A program made the position numbers and the translations under genes. 64,000 nt of DNA from SLRI01 sp942491185 (GTDB lineage: Bacteria; Pseudomonadota; Alphaproteobacteria; Geminicoccales; Geminicoccaceae). Within the stretch, counting starts at the first letter, position 1. Each line of letters starts with the position of its first letter. The notes under the pieces were generated by a model. It had not been told where the DNA came from and made no database searches. It was given only the letters and a program-made list of their open reading frames with translations. Positions 35,200-44,113 of the stretch are shown here, one piece after another. The DNA lies in NCBI GenBank assembly GCA_942491185.1, contig CALOAB010000004.1, positions 124,001-188,000 on the forward strand. Reading direction: 5' to 3'.

Positions 35200-36155
35200 C
35201 CCGCCGCGTGGACGCCACGGCCAGCGGCATCGCCGAGGCCGCGCGAGCCCTGCGCCAGGGCCAGCTCGCAGCCTTTCCGACGGAAACCGTCTACGGGCTT
35301 GGCGCGCTTGCCACCGACGCTGCGGCCATCGCCCGACTCTATGCGGCCAAAGGCCGGCCCTCGAGCAACCCGCTCATCGTGCACCTGGCCGAGCCTCGGC
35401 AAATCGCCGAGTTCGCTGTCGTCGACGCTCGCGCCGAACGCCTGGCAGCTTCGTTCTGGCCGGGCCCGCTCTCCATCGTGCTGCCGCTGCGGCCGGCTTC
35501 GGGCATCGCCCCCGCCGCCACCGCCGGGCTCGACACGGTGGCCATCCGTATTCCCGGCCATCCGATCGCCCAGGCGTTGCTCAAGGCCGTAGCAGGCCCG
35601 GTCGCCGCCCCCAGCGCCAACCGATCGGGCGGTGTCAGCCCGACCAGGGGAGCGCACGTCCTGGCAGATCTCGACGGCCAGATCGCGCTCGTGCTGGATG
35701 CCGGCCCCGTCGCCGTCGGCATCGAGAGCACCGTGCTCGACCTCAGCCAGCCCGACACCGTCCGCTTGCTGCGACCGGGCAGCATCACGCGTGAAGCGAT
35801 CGAGGCGGTGATCGGGCCGCTGGCGGCAAGCCAGCAAGCGAGCAGCGAGCCGCACCGCTCGCCTGGGCTGCTCGCCAAGCACTACGCGCCGACAACGCCC
35901 GTCAGGCTCGATGCCCGGAGTGTCGACGCGGATGAAGCCCTGCTCGCTTTCGGGCCGGAACCGCTGGCCGGCGCGGCAAGGACGCTCAATCTCAGCCCTG
36001 CGGGCGACCTCGCCGAGGCGGCACATAACCTCTACGCCATGTTGCGCGCCCTGGACGCTGTCGAAGCCCGGCGGATCGCCGTGATGCCGCTGCCGGAGAC
36101 GGGTCTCGGCGAGGCACTGGTCGATCGGCTGCGGCGGGCGGCCACCGCCGATTAG
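35196..36155 (+). CDS. Sua5/TsaC-type L-threonylcarbamoyladenylate synthase
   Basis: A 319-residue protein for the first step of tRNA N6-threonylcarbamoyladenosine synthesis. The YrdC domain shows PTETVYGLGA, the KGRPSSNPL segment and PSANRSGGVSPT. A linker and a C-terminal Sua5 domain (about 225-315) make it the long Sua5 form rather than TsaC. The ATG at 35196 overlaps purD by 4 bases; the frame extending upstream to 35046 is inside purD. It is followed 9 bases later by the convergent acyl-CoA synthetase end. Confidence 0.94.
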   Translation: MTRRVDATASGIAEAARALRQGQLAAFPTETVYGLGALATDAAAIARLYAAKGRPSSNPLIVHLAEPRQIAEFAVVDARAERLAASFWPGPLSIVLPLRPASGIAPAATAGLDTVAIRIPGHPIAQALLKAVAGPVAAPSANRSGGVSPTRGAHVLADLDGQIALVLDAGPVAVGIESTVLDLSQPDTVRLLRPGSITREAIEAVIGPLAASQQASSEPHRSPGLLAKHYAPTTPVRLDARSVDADEALLAFGPEPLAGAARTLNLSPAGDLAEAAHNLYAMLRALDAVEARRIAVMPLPETGLGEALVDRLRRAATAD

Positions 36156-36164
36156 CTTCGCGAC

Positions 36165-37961
36165 CTAACGTCCAGCTTTGTAGAGACTCTCGAGCAGCTC
36201 GCCGTGCCGCTCGATGATGAAGGGCCGGCGCAGCTTCAAGGTCGGCGTCATCATGCTGTTCTCGACCGAGAACGGCTCGGACATGACCTCGAACTTGCGG
36301 ATCCGCTCGATCGCCGAGAGGCTGGCATTGGCCCGTTTTACGGCCTCGCCGATATGCTGGCGAAACCCTGGGTCCTTGGTGATCTCGGCGAAATTGGGCG
36401 GCTTGCCGACCTCGCGAGCATAGGCCTTGACCGCATCCTGATCCGGCACGATCAGCGCCACCAGATAGGGCTTCTTGTCGCCGAAGATGAACGCCTGGGC
36501 GATTGCCGCTTCGAGGATCATCACGCCTTCGACCCGCTGCGGCGACACATTGTCGCCGCCGGAATTGACGATGATGTCCTTCTTGCGGTCGGTGATCTTG
36601 AGGTAGCCGTCGGCACCGATCACCCCGACATCGCCGGTATGCAGCCAACCATCGACGATGGTCCGCGCCGTGGCCTCGTCGTCCTTCCAATAGCCCGGCA
36701 TCACATTGCCGCCACGGACCAATATCTCGCCGTCGTCGGCGATCTTCAGCTCGACGCCTTTGAAGGGCGGTCCGACCGTGTCGAGCCGCGGCCGGTGCGG
36801 TGGGTTGGCGCTGATGACCGGCGCCGCCTCGGTTTGGCCATAGCCCTGCAGAACCGGCAGACCGAGCGCCACGAAGAACATGCCGACATCGTAATTGAGC
36901 GGTGCGCCGCCGGACACCATGGCCTTGAGCTCGCCGCCGAAACGCTCGCGCACCTTGGTTCGCACCAGCTTCTCGAGCAGGATATCGAGCGCACCGTCGA
37001 CCGGGTTGAGCCGGCCTTCCTGCTCGTAGCGCTTGGTGCCGAGCTTCAGCGCAAGGTCGAACATCTTCGCCTTGACCCCGCCCTGCCGGTGGACGCCTGC
37101 CAGGATCTTCTGCCGCAACACCTCGTAGAGCCGGGGCACGCAGGTGAGGATCGTGGGCTTCGCCTCGATCAAGTTGGTCGAGAGCGTCTCGACCCCCTCG
37201 GCGTAATAGATCTCGGCACCGATCGAAATCGGGAAGAACTGCCCAGCCGTGTGCTCGTAGCTGTGAGAGAGCGGCAGGAAGGAGAGAAACCGTTCGCGAT
37301 TGCCGAGGCCGAGCTGCTTGACCAGCTCATAGGCGCCCTCGAGGTTGGTCATGATGTTCTTGTGGGTCTGCATCACGCCCTTGGGCGTGCCGCCGGTGCC
37401 CGAGGTGTAGATGAAGCACGCTGTGTCGTCCGGTTGGAGTGCGGCACCTCGGTCGACGGATGGCGAGCGGTCGCCCAGAGCCAGCGCATCGTTCCAGCTG
37501 ATTGCGGAGACCGGCAGCTCGTCGGCCTCGACCAGCGGCTCGATGAAGAGGACCGTCCGCACGCTCGGTGCCTGCTTGATCGCCGGCACCAGCGGCTTGG
37601 CGATGCTCCCGCCGGCGCACACCACCATCTTGGCCTCGGCATGGTTCAAGATGTAGGCATGATCGCTCACGGTGTTGGTCGTGTAGGCCGGCACGGTGAT
37701 GCCGCCGGCGCCGAGCACGGCCAGATCGGCGATGCACCATTCGGGGCGATTGTCGGCAACCAGCACGACCCGATCACCGGGCTCCAGGCCGAGTTGGACC
37801 AAAGCGCGGGTCAGGCGTTCCGCCTCCTCGGCGACCCGGCGCCACGACCACGGCCGATAAACACCGTCCTGCTTCTGCCACAAGAACGGGTTGTCACCCT
37901 CCTCCGCAGCGTGCTTTTGAAACATTGCGAGAAGATTCGTGTCGAAAGCGACGCTGGACAT
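36165..37961 (-). CDS. long-chain fatty-acid-CoA ligase (AMP-dependent synthetase)
   Basis: A 598-residue adenylate-forming enzyme that activates fatty acids as acyl-CoA. The AMP-binding P-loop YTSGTGGTPKGV is near residue 187, followed by GYGQTEAAPVIS, the GWLHTGDVG hinge region and ITDRKKDIIVNSGGDNVSP. It has the large FadD15/FAA-like layout. The start at 37961 gives a typical N-terminus; the upstream frame to 38294 overlaps the pepF region without a pattern. Acyl chain preference is inferred. It is divergent from pepF. Confidence 0.93.
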   Translation of the reverse strand: MSSVAFDTNLLAMFQKHAAEEGDNPFLWQKQDGVYRPWSWRRVAEEAERLTRALVQLGLEPGDRVVLVADNRPEWCIADLAVLGAGGITVPAYTTNTVSDHAYILNHAEAKMVVCAGGSIAKPLVPAIKQAPSVRTVLFIEPLVEADELPVSAISWNDALALGDRSPSVDRGAALQPDDTACFIYTSGTGGTPKGVMQTHKNIMTNLEGAYELVKQLGLGNRERFLSFLPLSHSYEHTAGQFFPISIGAEIYYAEGVETLSTNLIEAKPTILTCVPRLYEVLRQKILAGVHRQGGVKAKMFDLALKLGTKRYEQEGRLNPVDGALDILLEKLVRTKVRERFGGELKAMVSGGAPLNYDVGMFFVALGLPVLQGYGQTEAAPVISANPPHRPRLDTVGPPFKGVELKIADDGEILVRGGNVMPGYWKDDEATARTIVDGWLHTGDVGVIGADGYLKITDRKKDIIVNSGGDNVSPQRVEGVMILEAAIAQAFIFGDKKPYLVALIVPDQDAVKAYAREVGKPPNFAEITKDPGFRQHIGEAVKRANASLSAIERIRKFEVMSEPFSVENSMMTPTLKLRRPFIIERHGELLESLYKAGR

Positions 37962-38118
37962 GGAGTTGCTTATCCCGTTCGGGTCAATGACGATGCCGGT
38001 CGGTCGGGCAGCTGCGCCATTGCCGCCTGCCTGAAGCGTCCAGCCGCGCCAAGACGTACGCTGGACCTGCATGTTGCAGGGCATATATCTGAGCTGTCTA
38101 GGTTTGAAGGAAAGCTTG

Positions 38119-40032
38119 ATGACGGAAATCGCGCCACATTGGTCGATGGCAGAGCCGACTGGCAGCTCGAGCACAGCGCCGGAGACCGAAAGGGGCGTGT
38201 CGCCGACCTGGGATCTGTCCGATCTATTTGCCGGCATCGATGACCCGGGAATCGAGGCGGCGCTCACCGAGGCGGGCACGGAAGCCGAGGCCATCGCCGC
38301 GACCTATGCCGGAACACTGGGCGAGCGCAGCGGCGACGAGCTCGCTGCCATGCTCAAGCGCTACGAGACCGTTCAAGAAACGCTTGGGCGGGTCTATGCC
38401 TTCGCCTCGCTGAGCCACGCTGCCGATCGAGACGACCCGAAGATCGGCCGGTTCATGCAGGGCGTGCAGGAGCGGGTGAACGCGATCACCACGCACTTGC
38501 TGTTCGTCGCCCTCGAGCTCAACCGCATCGAGGACGCAGCGCTCGCCGCCAAGCTCGAGGCGTCGCCATCGCTGCAGAGCCTCACGCCTTGGCTCGACAA
38601 CGTCCGAGCCTTTCGCCCGCATCAGCTCTCCGACGAGATCGAGAAGGTGCTGCACGAGCGCTCGGTCACCGGCCGCAGCGCCTGGGTGCGGCTGTTCGAC
38701 GAGAGCATGTCCGCCTTGCGCTTTCCGTTTCGCGGCGAGGAACTCACCAGCGCGCAGATCTTCGACAAGATGTCGGCGAAGGACCGCGACGTTCGTCGCG
38801 ACGCAGCCGAAGCCATCAGCGGCGTTCTCGCCAGCAATATCCGCCTCTGCAGCCGCATCACCAACACGATCGTCAAGGACAAGGCCATCGAGGATGGCTG
38901 GCGCCACTTCGCCCGGCCGATCTCGTCGCGCAATCTCGCCAACCAGGTCGAGGACGAGGTGGTCGACGCGCTCATCACCGCGGTGCGCGACGCCTATCCC
39001 CGCTTGTCGCATCGCTACTACGCGCTCAAGGCGCGCTGGATGGGCCTCGACAAGCTGGAGTTTTGGGACCGCAACGCGCCGTTGCCCGAGGATAGCGACC
39101 AACGGCGGAGCTGGGCCGACGCCAAGGTCGTCGTGCTCGACGCCTACCGCACGTTCTCGCCGACGCTGGCCGAGATGGTCGACCGGTTCTTCGAGCGCAG
39201 CTGGATCGACGCCGAGGTTAGGCCCGGCAAGGACAGCGGCGCCTTTTGCCATCCGGTCGTGCCCAGCGTGCACCCCTACGTGCTGATGAACTTCCAGGGC
39301 AAGGCGCGCGACGTCATGACCCTCGCCCACGAGCTCGGCCATGGCGTCCACCAGCTGCTCGCGGCCAAGCAGGGCCTGCTGCTCGCCGGCACGCCCTTGA
39401 CCCTGGCCGAGACCGCATCGGTGTTCGGTGAGCAGCTGACCTTCAGGGCGGTGCTCGCCCAGGCAAAAAGCCCGGTCGAGCGGCGGGTGCTGCTGGCCGG
39501 CAAGGTCGAGGACATGCTCAACACCGTCGTCCGGCAGATCGCCTTTTGCGAGTTCGAGCGCCGCGTGCACGACGCGCGCAAGACTGCCGAGCTGACACCC
39601 GACGATCTCGGCGACATCTGGATGGACGTGCAAAAGGAGAGCCTCGGGCCGGCATTCAACTATCCAGACGAGTACCGCAACTATTGGAGCTACGTGCCGC
39701 ACTTCGTCCATGTACCGTTCTACGTCTACGCCTACGCGTTCGGCGATTGCCTCGTGAATGCGCTCTACAAGCGTTTCGAGGAGGCGCCTGAGGGCTTCGA
39801 GCCCCGCTATCTCGCCATGCTCGAGGCCGGCGGCACGCTGCGCCACAAGGAGCTCCTGGCCCCCTTCGGGCTTGATGCCAGCGATCCGGCCTTCTGGGCC
39901 GGTGGTTTGCAGATCATCGAGGGCTATATCGCGGAGTTGGACGAGGCGCTCGAGGCGGTTGCCCCGGACGTGGCGGCCAAGCAAGAGACGGCTGGCGAGC
40001 CAGACACCACTGCCAAGGGAGCACCAGCTTGA
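38119..40032 (+). CDS. pepF: M3-family oligoendopeptidase F (PepF)
   Basis: A 637-residue zinc metallopeptidase of the M3B family, which cuts short peptides in the cytoplasm. The zinc motif HELGH is at residues 404-408 with a downstream Glu in LAETASVFGEQL. No signal peptide is seen. The ATG at 38119 is chosen because GAAGGA lies just upstream; an earlier in-frame ATG at 38071 has no ribosome-binding site. The TGA overlaps a TTG start of the following ABC1 kinase gene (TTGA), so the two are translated together. Confidence 0.95.
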   Translation: MTEIAPHWSMAEPTGSSSTAPETERGVSPTWDLSDLFAGIDDPGIEAALTEAGTEAEAIAATYAGTLGERSGDELAAMLKRYETVQETLGRVYAFASLSHAADRDDPKIGRFMQGVQERVNAITTHLLFVALELNRIEDAALAAKLEASPSLQSLTPWLDNVRAFRPHQLSDEIEKVLHERSVTGRSAWVRLFDESMSALRFPFRGEELTSAQIFDKMSAKDRDVRRDAAEAISGVLASNIRLCSRITNTIVKDKAIEDGWRHFARPISSRNLANQVEDEVVDALITAVRDAYPRLSHRYYALKARWMGLDKLEFWDRNAPLPEDSDQRRSWADAKVVVLDAYRTFSPTLAEMVDRFFERSWIDAEVRPGKDSGAFCHPVVPSVHPYVLMNFQGKARDVMTLAHELGHGVHQLLAAKQGLLLAGTPLTLAETASVFGEQLTFRAVLAQAKSPVERRVLLAGKVEDMLNTVVRQIAFCEFERRVHDARKTAELTPDDLGDIWMDVQKESLGPAFNYPDEYRNYWSYVPHFVHVPFYVYAYAFGDCLVNALYKRFEEAPEGFEPRYLAMLEAGGTLRHKELLAPFGLDASDPAFWAGGLQIIEGYIAELDEALEAVAPDVAAKQETAGEPDTTAKGAPA

Positions 40033-41396
40033 GCGATCGCCCGACGGGCAGCGACCGGCGCAACACCGAAAGCTCGTTCGGCGGGCGGGTGCGTCGTTAC
40101 GCCCAGGTCTCCGGCACCTTCGGGGCCGCGGCGGCACGCTTCGCCGGGCGGCGGATGACCGGCAGCAGCAACGATCTGGCCCAGGCGGGCGAGCTGCGCG
40201 AGGCGCTGGGCGGTCTCAAGGGCCCGCTGATGAAGGTGGCGCAGATGATGGCCACCATTCCCGAGGCCCTGCCGGCCGAGTACGCCGCAGAGCTCGCTCA
40301 GCTGCAGTCCAACGCGCCGCCCATGGGCAAGCCCTTCGTGCGCCGCCGGATGGTCGCCGAGCTGGGTCCCGACTGGGAGGCGAATTTCGCCCATTTCCCG
40401 CTCGAATCGTCGGCTGCCGCCTCGCTCGGCCAGGTGCACAAGGCGACGCTGAATGACGGCCGAACGGTCGCCTGCAAGCTGCAATACCCGAACATCGCAG
40501 CAGCGGTGGATGCGGATCTCTCGCAGCTCAAGCTCATCTTCGCCATCTACCGACGCTACGACAAGGCGATCAACCCGGACCGCATCTACGAAGAGATCGC
40601 CGCCCGTCTTCACGAGGAGCTCGACTACGCGCACGAGGCCCGAAACATGGGTCTGTACGTCGACATTCTGGCCGATCAGCCCAACATCCATGTGCCGACC
40701 GTCGTCGACGAGCTGTCGACGGGCCGCCTCTTGACGATGGCATGGCTCGACGGCGAGAAGCTGCTCGCCTTCAAGGAAGCAGACGCCGAGATCCGCAACG
40801 CCATCGCTCTGAACATGTTCAAGGCGTGGTACGTGCCCTTTTACAATTATGGCGTCATCCACGGCGACCCGCATCTCGGCAATTACACGGTGCGGCCGAA
40901 CCTGGATATCAACCTCCTCGATTTCGGCTGCGTCCGCCTCTTCCCGCCGCCCTTCGTCAAGGGTGTGATCGACCTCTTCTGGGCGTTGATGCGCGACGAT
41001 CGCGATCTCGCCGTCCAGGCCTATGAGAGCTGGGGGTTCAGCGGGCTCAGCAACGAGGCGATCGATGTGCTGAACCAGTGGGCGAGGTTCATCTATGGCC
41101 CGCTCATGGAGGATCGCCCGCGACGCATCCAGGAAACCAGCGCCGGCCGCGAAGGCCGCGAGGTGGCAGGCAAGGTGCATCGCAAGCTGAAGGAAGTGGG
41201 CGGGGTGACGCCGCCGCGCGAGTTCGTCTTCATGGACCGTGCCGCGATCGGTCTAGGCTCCGTGTTCCTCCACCTCAATGCCGAGATCAACTGGCACCAG
41301 AAGTTCCTGGAGCTGGTGGGCGACTTCGACGTCGCGGCCCTGGAGAAGCGTCAGTCAGCGGTGCTGGCAGCGCACCAGCTCGAGCTGCCGACCTGA
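40029..41396 (+). CDS. ABC1/AarF/UbiB-family atypical kinase
   Basis: A 455-residue member of the ABC1 family, which includes UbiB and COQ8, linked to ubiquinone synthesis. The KxGQ-type helix is present as PLMKVAQMMA, with Ala in place of Gly. The alanine-rich nucleotide loop is SSAAASLGQVH, and the catalytic HGDPHLGNYTV and metal-binding NLLDFGCVRL segments follow. There is no C-terminal membrane helix like that of UbiB. It uses a TTG start preceded by AAGGGAG. COQ9 lies 2 kb away. The direct role is inferred from family. Confidence 0.92.
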   Translation: MSDRPTGSDRRNTESSFGGRVRRYAQVSGTFGAAAARFAGRRMTGSSNDLAQAGELREALGGLKGPLMKVAQMMATIPEALPAEYAAELAQLQSNAPPMGKPFVRRRMVAELGPDWEANFAHFPLESSAAASLGQVHKATLNDGRTVACKLQYPNIAAAVDADLSQLKLIFAIYRRYDKAINPDRIYEEIAARLHEELDYAHEARNMGLYVDILADQPNIHVPTVVDELSTGRLLTMAWLDGEKLLAFKEADAEIRNAIALNMFKAWYVPFYNYGVIHGDPHLGNYTVRPNLDINLLDFGCVRLFPPPFVKGVIDLFWALMRDDRDLAVQAYESWGFSGLSNEAIDVLNQWARFIYGPLMEDRPRRIQETSAGREGREVAGKVHRKLKEVGGVTPPREFVFMDRAAIGLGSVFLHLNAEINWHQKFLELVGDFDVAALEKRQSAVLAAHQLELPT

Positions 41397-41740
41397 CCTG
41401 ACGCCACTCTTGGCTTGGCGCAGCGTTCTTCGACGTAAGCCAGCATGCGTTGAGAGTCTTTGACGGCGCTGAACGACCAATAGCCCGCAATCGCGGCAAC
41501 CGGCGCCAACGATCGCCTTGGTGGCAAGGCGCGACGCTGCCTCGCATGACTGGATGGACCTGATCGTGACGGCGATAGCCGTGCTCTTCGTGCATGTGTT
41601 CCGGCCGATCCGACCCTGAAGCGCGCGCACCGACCTGCGAGCTGCCGGATGACGCTGCTGTCATCCTGCCGTTGATCCAAATCATGGCCAACGACGACGA
41701 GATGGCGGATCTTCAGCGGTCTATCAAGCGGGAGGTCGAG
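41397..41740. other. gap of about 340 bases upstream of cytochrome c gene
   Basis: No supported gene. Arg-rich shadow frames cover the minus strand. A clear inverted repeat lies at 41647-41666, and a strong GGAGG ribosome-binding site at 41731-41735 serves the cytochrome c gene. A downstream terminator for the ABC1 gene is not obvious. Confidence 0.5.
41647..41666. repeat. 7-base inverted repeat upstream of cytochrome c gene
   Basis: GGATGAC and GTCATCC flank a 6-base loop (GCTGCT). It lies 75-94 bases before the cytochrome c ATG, where an operator could sit. No family of regulator can be named from the site alone. The arms are short, so chance is possible. Confidence 0.35.
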
Positions 41741-42319
41741 ATGCCCAGATCAGTGCTGGCCTTGGTGGTCGCCGTTGCGGTTGCGGTTTGGGTCGCCCCG
41801 CTGGCCGGAAGCGCGCAGCAACGCGCGTTCGGGCCGCAAGATTGGTGGGGTCCGGGCACAGCGGACTGGGACCAGATGTGGCCGCAAGACATGCAGCGAG
41901 ACCGGTGGAGCCCCGGCAGGATGGGGGTTACGCAAAACCAGCGTATGCTGCGCCACTGGACCTTCATGAACGGGGATGTGCCGGCCGCCTATAGCGGTGC
42001 CACCAGCCCGGTCGAGCGGACGCCGGAAACAATCGCGCAAGGTGCGGACCTCTACGCGGCGCACTGCGCCCAGTGTCATGGTACGATCGGCTACGGCGAC
42101 GGTGCAGAAGGTCTCAGCCTGGTCCCGTCGCCAGCTCTTCTTACCTACCTCGTTCAGAAGCCGATCGCCGGTGATGAATACCTCATCTGGGCCATCTCAG
42201 AAGGGGGCACGGCATTCAGGACCGAAATGCCGGCGTTCAAGAACGCGCTGACCGAGGATGAGATCTGGGCGATCATCGCCTATATGCGCTCGGGATTCTC
42301 GAACAGCGCTGCCGAGTAA
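41741..42319 (+). CDS. periplasmic c-type cytochrome, single heme
   Basis: A 192-residue secreted protein. A signal peptide covers about residues 1-26, ending AGSAQQ. A Trp- and Met-rich stretch (about 33-75, with RMLRHWTFM) precedes a class I cytochrome c domain. Heme is bound by CAQCH (109-113), and Met163 in TEMPAF is a likely axial ligand. It may carry electrons to a periplasmic oxidase or reductase; the partner is unknown. The ATG at 41741 follows GGAGG by 5 bases. The longer frame to 41594 is less likely. Confidence 0.9.
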   Translation: MPRSVLALVVAVAVAVWVAPLAGSAQQRAFGPQDWWGPGTADWDQMWPQDMQRDRWSPGRMGVTQNQRMLRHWTFMNGDVPAAYSGATSPVERTPETIAQGADLYAAHCAQCHGTIGYGDGAEGLSLVPSPALLTYLVQKPIAGDEYLIWAISEGGTAFRTEMPAFKNALTEDEIWAIIAYMRSGFSNSAAE

Positions 42320-42360
42320 CGTCTGGCGCGTCTACCGGGACCGAGGGCCTTGAAAACAAC

Positions 42361-42390
42361 ATCACCGGAAGAGGAACCTCTCCCGGTGAT
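42361..42390. terminator. hairpin between convergent cytochrome c and rpsU genes
   Basis: A 30-base hairpin with arms ATCACCGG and CCGGTGAT continued by AGAGG and CCTCT, one internal mismatch and a loop of AA. On the minus strand it is followed by GTTGTTTTC, a T-rich tail, so it is best as the rpsU terminator, about 80 bases past the stop. It could also stop cytochrome c transcripts, which lack a T tract on the plus side. Confidence 0.7.
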
Positions 42391-42468
42391 CCAGCTATAT
42401 CCTGATCAGCGCATTGCCCCGGTCAGGTGCCGGTTGGTCAAAAGCTACCGCGCGAACGCGGTTAACGC

Positions 42469-42675
42469 TCAAACCTCGTCGCGCTCGGCCCGCTTGCGCA
42501 TCAGCTTGCGGTAACGGCGGATCGCCTCGGCCTTCTCGCGGGCGCGCCGCTCGGACGGCTTCTCGTAGTGCCGGCGCATGCGCATCTCGCGATAGAGGCC
42601 TTCACGCTGCATCTTCTTCTTGAGCGCGCGCAGCGCCTGATCGACATTGTTGTCGCGAACCTGAACCTCGACGAT
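42469..42675 (-). CDS. rpsU: small ribosomal subunit protein bS21 with apparent non-canonical ATC start
   Basis: Ribosomal protein S21, a small basic 30S protein. The 68 residues contain the family core VRDNNVDQALRALKKKMQRE, RRHYEKPSERRAREKAEA and an Arg/Lys-rich end. Between an in-frame TGA (42699-42697) and the VRDNN motif there is no ATG, GTG, TTG or CTG. AGGAGA lies on the minus strand just before CCGGTC-ATC, a 6-base spacing, so ATC at 42675-42673 is the best candidate start. The next in-frame ATG (42612) would cut the core. Either a rare start codon or a base error. Convergent with the cytochrome gene and divergent from def. Confidence 0.85.
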   Translation of the reverse strand: MVEVQVRDNNVDQALRALKKKMQREGLYREMRMRRHYEKPSERRAREKAEAIRRYRKLMRKRAERDEV

Positions 42676-42845
42676 GACCGGTCTCCTGAGAACGTCTCAG
42701 CGTCGGCTCCCGTCCAGGACGCTGGGACAACAAAAGGGGTTCCCTCAAGTGAGGGCTGGCGCTTGATATACCCGAGCCAGTCCCGGCGAGCAAGTGCTGT
42801 GCGCTGTCTCTTGGCGGCTGGCCGATCGGCGCCTACTTGGTGCGC

Positions 42846-43412
42846 ATGACCTTGAGAAAGATCGCTCCGCTCGGCCAGCCGGTTCTGCTCCGCGTGGCCG
42901 CCGCTATTGCCGACCCGACCGCGCCTGCGGTTCGAGCGCTGATCTCGGACATGCGCGAGACCCTGGCCGATGCCCGTGGCCTCGGGCTCGCTGCCCCCCA
43001 GGTCTATGCCGGCGATCGGGTCATCCTGGCGCATGTGCCCGGCGAAGAGGACTCTGTCGATCGGTCGGCGGAGCCGCTCGTCTTGATCAATCCGCGCCTG
43101 ACGCCGCTCGACGACGAGACGGATCTGGCCTTCGAGGGCTGCCTCTCGATCCCAGGCCTGCGCGGCCTCGTCCCCCGCCATCGACGTATGGCGCTCACCG
43201 CCCTGGACGCGACGGGTCGGCACATCGAGCGTGAAGCTCGGGGCCTCTTCGCCCGCATCCTGCAGCACGAGGTCGATCACCTCGACGGCATTCTCTACAC
43301 CCACCGGCTGGTCGACCCGCGACATCTCGCCTTCGATGGTGAAGTCCCGGCACTTGCCGCCTATCTTGCTGATCAACAAGCCACAGTCGGAGACGAGACG
43401 CGCGATGAGTGA
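42846..43412 (+). CDS. def: peptide deformylase
   Basis: A 188-residue metalloenzyme that removes the formyl group from new proteins. All three motifs are present: GLAAPQ (47-52), EGCLS with metal ligand Cys99 (97-101), and HEVDH (141-145) with two His ligands and catalytic Glu. The ATG at 42846 gives the family-typical start MTLRKIAPLG; a TTG at 42837 is the alternative. It overlaps COQ9 by 8 bases. It is not next to fmt, so it may be a second copy in this genome. Confidence 0.94.
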   Translation: MTLRKIAPLGQPVLLRVAAAIADPTAPAVRALISDMRETLADARGLGLAAPQVYAGDRVILAHVPGEEDSVDRSAEPLVLINPRLTPLDDETDLAFEGCLSIPGLRGLVPRHRRMALTALDATGRHIEREARGLFARILQHEVDHLDGILYTHRLVDPRHLAFDGEVPALAAYLADQQATVGDETRDE

Positions 43413-44100
43413 CGCAGCCACCAGCGATGCCATGACGATGCGAATCGCGCAAAAAGACAGCATCCTCGAGGCAGCGCTCGTGCATGCCGCCTTCGACGGC
43501 TGGAGCAGGCGCACGCTCTTGCAGGCAGCCGAGGATGCCGGGTTCGATGCTATCGCCGCCAGGCGCCTCTTCCCGAAGGGCGGCGACGGCCTGCTCGCCT
43601 GGCTCGGCGATTGGGCCGACCGGCAGATGCTCGAGCGCGTCGACGAGGACATGCTCGACCGCATCTCGGTCCGCCAGCGAATCGCCACGCTGGTCAGGGC
43701 CAGAATTGAGGTCTTGGACGATCACAAGGAAGCCATGCGCCGGGCGGCCCTGGTTCGGGGCAACCCCGCCAATATCGGTACCGCCGGCAAGGCACTGTGG
43801 CGCACGGTCGACCGGATCTGGGAGGCTGCCGGTTTTCCCGCTTCGCGCGACAAGGGATTCAGCCGCTACAGCCGGCGCGCGACGCTGGCCACCGTTCTGG
43901 TCTCGACCCTACTCTACTGGCTCGAGGATATCTCTCCGGACAATGAAGAGACCTGGGAATTCCTCGACCGGCGAATCGAGAATGTGATGCGCTTTGGGCA
44001 GATCCGCGGGCAAGTGGAGGGCATGTTGCGCGACCTGCCCGGCGCCAAGCTGCTCCGCGGCACGCGCTCCGCCATGTCCTGCTCGTCTGCACGGCGCTAG
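43405..44100 (+). CDS. COQ9 family protein
   Basis: A 231-residue helical protein of the COQ9 family, a TetR-like fold with a lipid-binding pocket that helps COQ7-type hydroxylation in ubiquinone synthesis. The conserved core is ILEAALVHAAFDGWSRRTLLQAAEDAG (residues 20-46), followed by GLLAWLGDWADRQM and a TLLYWLEDISPDNEETWEFLDRRI segment. The ATG at 43405 overlaps def by 8 bases; the longer frame is a def shadow. COQ9 near rpsU is a pattern I recall from related alphaproteobacteria, and the ABC1 kinase fits the same pathway. Confidence 0.92.
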   Translation: MSDAATSDAMTMRIAQKDSILEAALVHAAFDGWSRRTLLQAAEDAGFDAIAARRLFPKGGDGLLAWLGDWADRQMLERVDEDMLDRISVRQRIATLVRARIEVLDDHKEAMRRAALVRGNPANIGTAGKALWRTVDRIWEAAGFPASRDKGFSRYSRRATLATVLVSTLLYWLEDISPDNEETWEFLDRRIENVMRFGQIRGQVEGMLRDLPGAKLLRGTRSAMSCSSARR

Positions 44101-44113
44101 GGGCGCAGCGCCA

